DNA of 46,643 nt, taken from an uncultured Prevotella sp. Lineage in GTDB: Bacteria > Bacteroidota > Bacteroidia > Bacteroidales > Bacteroidaceae. The notes beneath the pieces are model-generated. The model saw only the letters and a program-made list of their open reading frames with translations, was not told the origin of the DNA and ran no database searches. The translations under genes and the position numbers were made by a program. The stretch covers positions 1-46,643 of the forward strand of contig ONDK01000014.1 of NCBI GenBank assembly GCA_900316565.1, given 5' to 3'. Shown here piece after piece: positions 45,595 through 46,643 of the stretch; positions within the stretch are counted from its first letter, which is position 1; every line of letters starts with the position of its first letter.

Positions 45595-45614
45595 TGTCTT
45601 GTTTCTCCTATATA

Positions 45615-46127
45615 TTAACCGTTAAACACTTTGTCCATGCTGATACCACGCTCACCTGCTACAGAGTAAGCATCACGCATCTGGCTCAGAGCTGCGATAG
45701 TAGCCTTCACCAGGTTGTGAGGGTTAGAAGAGCCCTTGGACTTTGCTATCACATCCTTGATGCCTGCGCTCTCAAGAACGGCACGCATAGCACCACCGGC
45801 CTTCAGACCAGTACCGGCAGCAGCCGGCTTGATGAGAACCTGGGCACCACCGAAGCGGACCTCCATCTCGTGAGGAACGGTACCGTTGAGTACAGGAACC
45901 TTAACAAGATTCTTCTTTGCAGCGTCAGTACCTTTCTGGATGGCAGCTGTAACCTCACCGGCCTTTCCAAGACCCCAGCCGATAACGCCTTTGCCGTCAC
46001 CAACAACGACGATGGCTGCGAATGTGAAAGTACGGCCACCCTTTGTAACCTTTGTTACACGGTTGATAGCAACCAGACGGTCTTTCAGTTCAACGTCACT
46101 ATTTACTTTTACTTTATTCATTGCCAT
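45615..46127 (-). CDS. rpsE: 30S ribosomal protein S5
   Basis: A 170-residue protein of the mRNA entry side of the 30S subunit; helps decoding fidelity. Blocks [34 protein letters not shown] and [15 protein letters not shown] are diagnostic. It follows rplR by 6 nt. Confidence 0.98.
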   Translation of the reverse strand: MAMNKVKVNSDVELKDRLVAINRVTKVTKGGRTFTFAAIVVVGDGKGVIGWGLGKAGEVTAAIQKGTDAAKKNLVKVPVLNGTVPHEMEVRFGGAQVLIKPAAAGTGLKAGGAMRAVLESAGIKDVIAKSKGSSNPHNLVKATIAALSQMRDAYSVAGERGISMDKVFNG

Positions 46128-46133
46128 AATCGT

Positions 46134-46478
46134 TTAGAAATTAAGTCCTCCCTCGCGGGCTGCATCAGCAAGAGCCTGAACACGTCCGTGGTAAAGGTAA
46201 CCGTTACGGTCGAAAACAACTTTCTCCACACCGGCAGCCTTTGCCTTCTCAGCTACAAGAGCGCCGACCTTCTTAGCCTGCTCAATCTTCGGCAGCTTCT
46301 CAAGACCGAGTGATGAAGCCGAAGCAAGAGTCTTACCTGTCAAATCGTTGATGACCTGTGCATAAATCTGCTTGTTACTGCGGAACACGCTCAGACGTGG
46401 GCGCTCAGCAGTACCGTTCACATTCTTACGAATGCGGAACTTTATCTTAAGTCTTCTTTGTTCTTTCTTTGTAGACAT
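46134..46478 (-). CDS. rplR: 50S ribosomal protein L18
   Basis: A 114-residue 5S rRNA-binding protein. [20 protein letters not shown] and the C-terminal [24 protein letters not shown] are diagnostic. Confidence 0.98.
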   Translation of the reverse strand: MSTKKEQRRLKIKFRIRKNVNGTAERPRLSVFRSNKQIYAQVINDLTGKTLASASSLGLEKLPKIEQAKKVGALVAEKAKAAGVEKVVFDRNGYLYHGRVQALADAAREGGLNF

Positions 46479-46499
46479 AATCGTAATTAATTATAAAAG

Positions 46500-46643
46500 T
46501 TACTTAGCTGCAGCAGTCTTACCAGACTTTCTGCGGATAACCTCGCCCTGGAACAGGATACCCTTACCCTTATAAGGCTCAGGCATACGGAAAGAACGAA
46601 TCTTTGCACAAATCTGACCGAGCAATTGCTTGTCAGCCGACTC
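46500..46643 (-). CDS. rplF: 50S ribosomal protein L6, C-terminal part only
   Basis: The last 47 codons of a gene that continues beyond the right edge. [11 protein letters not shown] is the strongly conserved L6 C-terminal motif, and the protein ends SGKTAAAK before TAA at 46500-46502. The position before rplR is canonical for the spc operon. Confidence 0.95.
   Translation of the reverse strand, partial: ESADKQLLGQICAKIRSFRMPEPYKGKGILFQGEVIRRKSGKTAAAK

Overview
The window looks like a chromosomal segment of a Bacteroidales bacterium, most probably Prevotella or a close relative (Prevotellaceae). The evidence is a SusC/SusD pair, a 2514-residue SprA (type IX secretion translocon), a meso-diaminopimelate dehydrogenase, Bacteroidetes-type promoters (TTTG about 20 bp before TAnnTTTG) in front of many genes, and the Bacteroidales order of the spc/alpha ribosomal operon. 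I see no rRNA, tRNA, CRISPR array, intact insertion sequence or prophage.

Layout. 1-430 is non-coding: three hairpins, then the gdhA promoter and leader. 431-3172 (+) holds gdhA, an RlpA-like double-psi barrel protein and a small periplasmic DKNYY-like protein; the last abuts a convergent glycine-zipper lipoprotein (3173-4105, -) with no gap. 4417-6805 (-) is a sulfur-assimilation pair, cysK and an O-acetylhomoserine sulfhydrylase, with an unexplained palindromic operator candidate upstream. 7185-9013 (+) is a two-gene ATPase + DUF4435/TOPRIM pair resembling the PARIS (AriA/AriB) anti-phage architecture, followed by a dense cluster of inverted repeats. 9283-14206 (-) is dxs-trkA-trkH (isoprenoid precursor synthesis and potassium uptake). 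14422-15387 (+) is a multi-spanning transporter. 15426-23591 (-) is ruvA-sprA, abutting in frame across a single stop codon. 23874-24773 (+) is ddh; then come a small barrel-like outer membrane protein (+), the PBP4-type lipoprotein dacB (-), nadB (-) and a Wzx-like flippase (-). 30450-33509 (+) holds an uncharacterised gene translationally coupled to a saccharopine-dehydrogenase-like (carboxynorspermidine synthase-like) gene, then recA; a degenerate GC-rich 15-bp tandem repeat and a perfect palindrome lie before recA. 33843-38947 (+) is a SusC/SusD nutrient-uptake pair with no glycoside hydrolase inside the window. 39295-46643 (-) is the distal spc plus alpha ribosomal operon: rplF (partial), rplR, rpsE, rpmD, rplO, secY, map, infA, rpmJ, rpsM, rpsK, rpsD, rpoA, rplQ.

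Most of the window is core metabolism and housekeeping. The least ordinary parts are the PARIS-like pair with its adjoining inverted-repeat cluster (7100-9160), the palindromic site upstream of the sulfhydrylase (6932-6972), the tandem repeat before recA (32316-32429), and a possible structured RNA between susD and rplQ (39105-39183).
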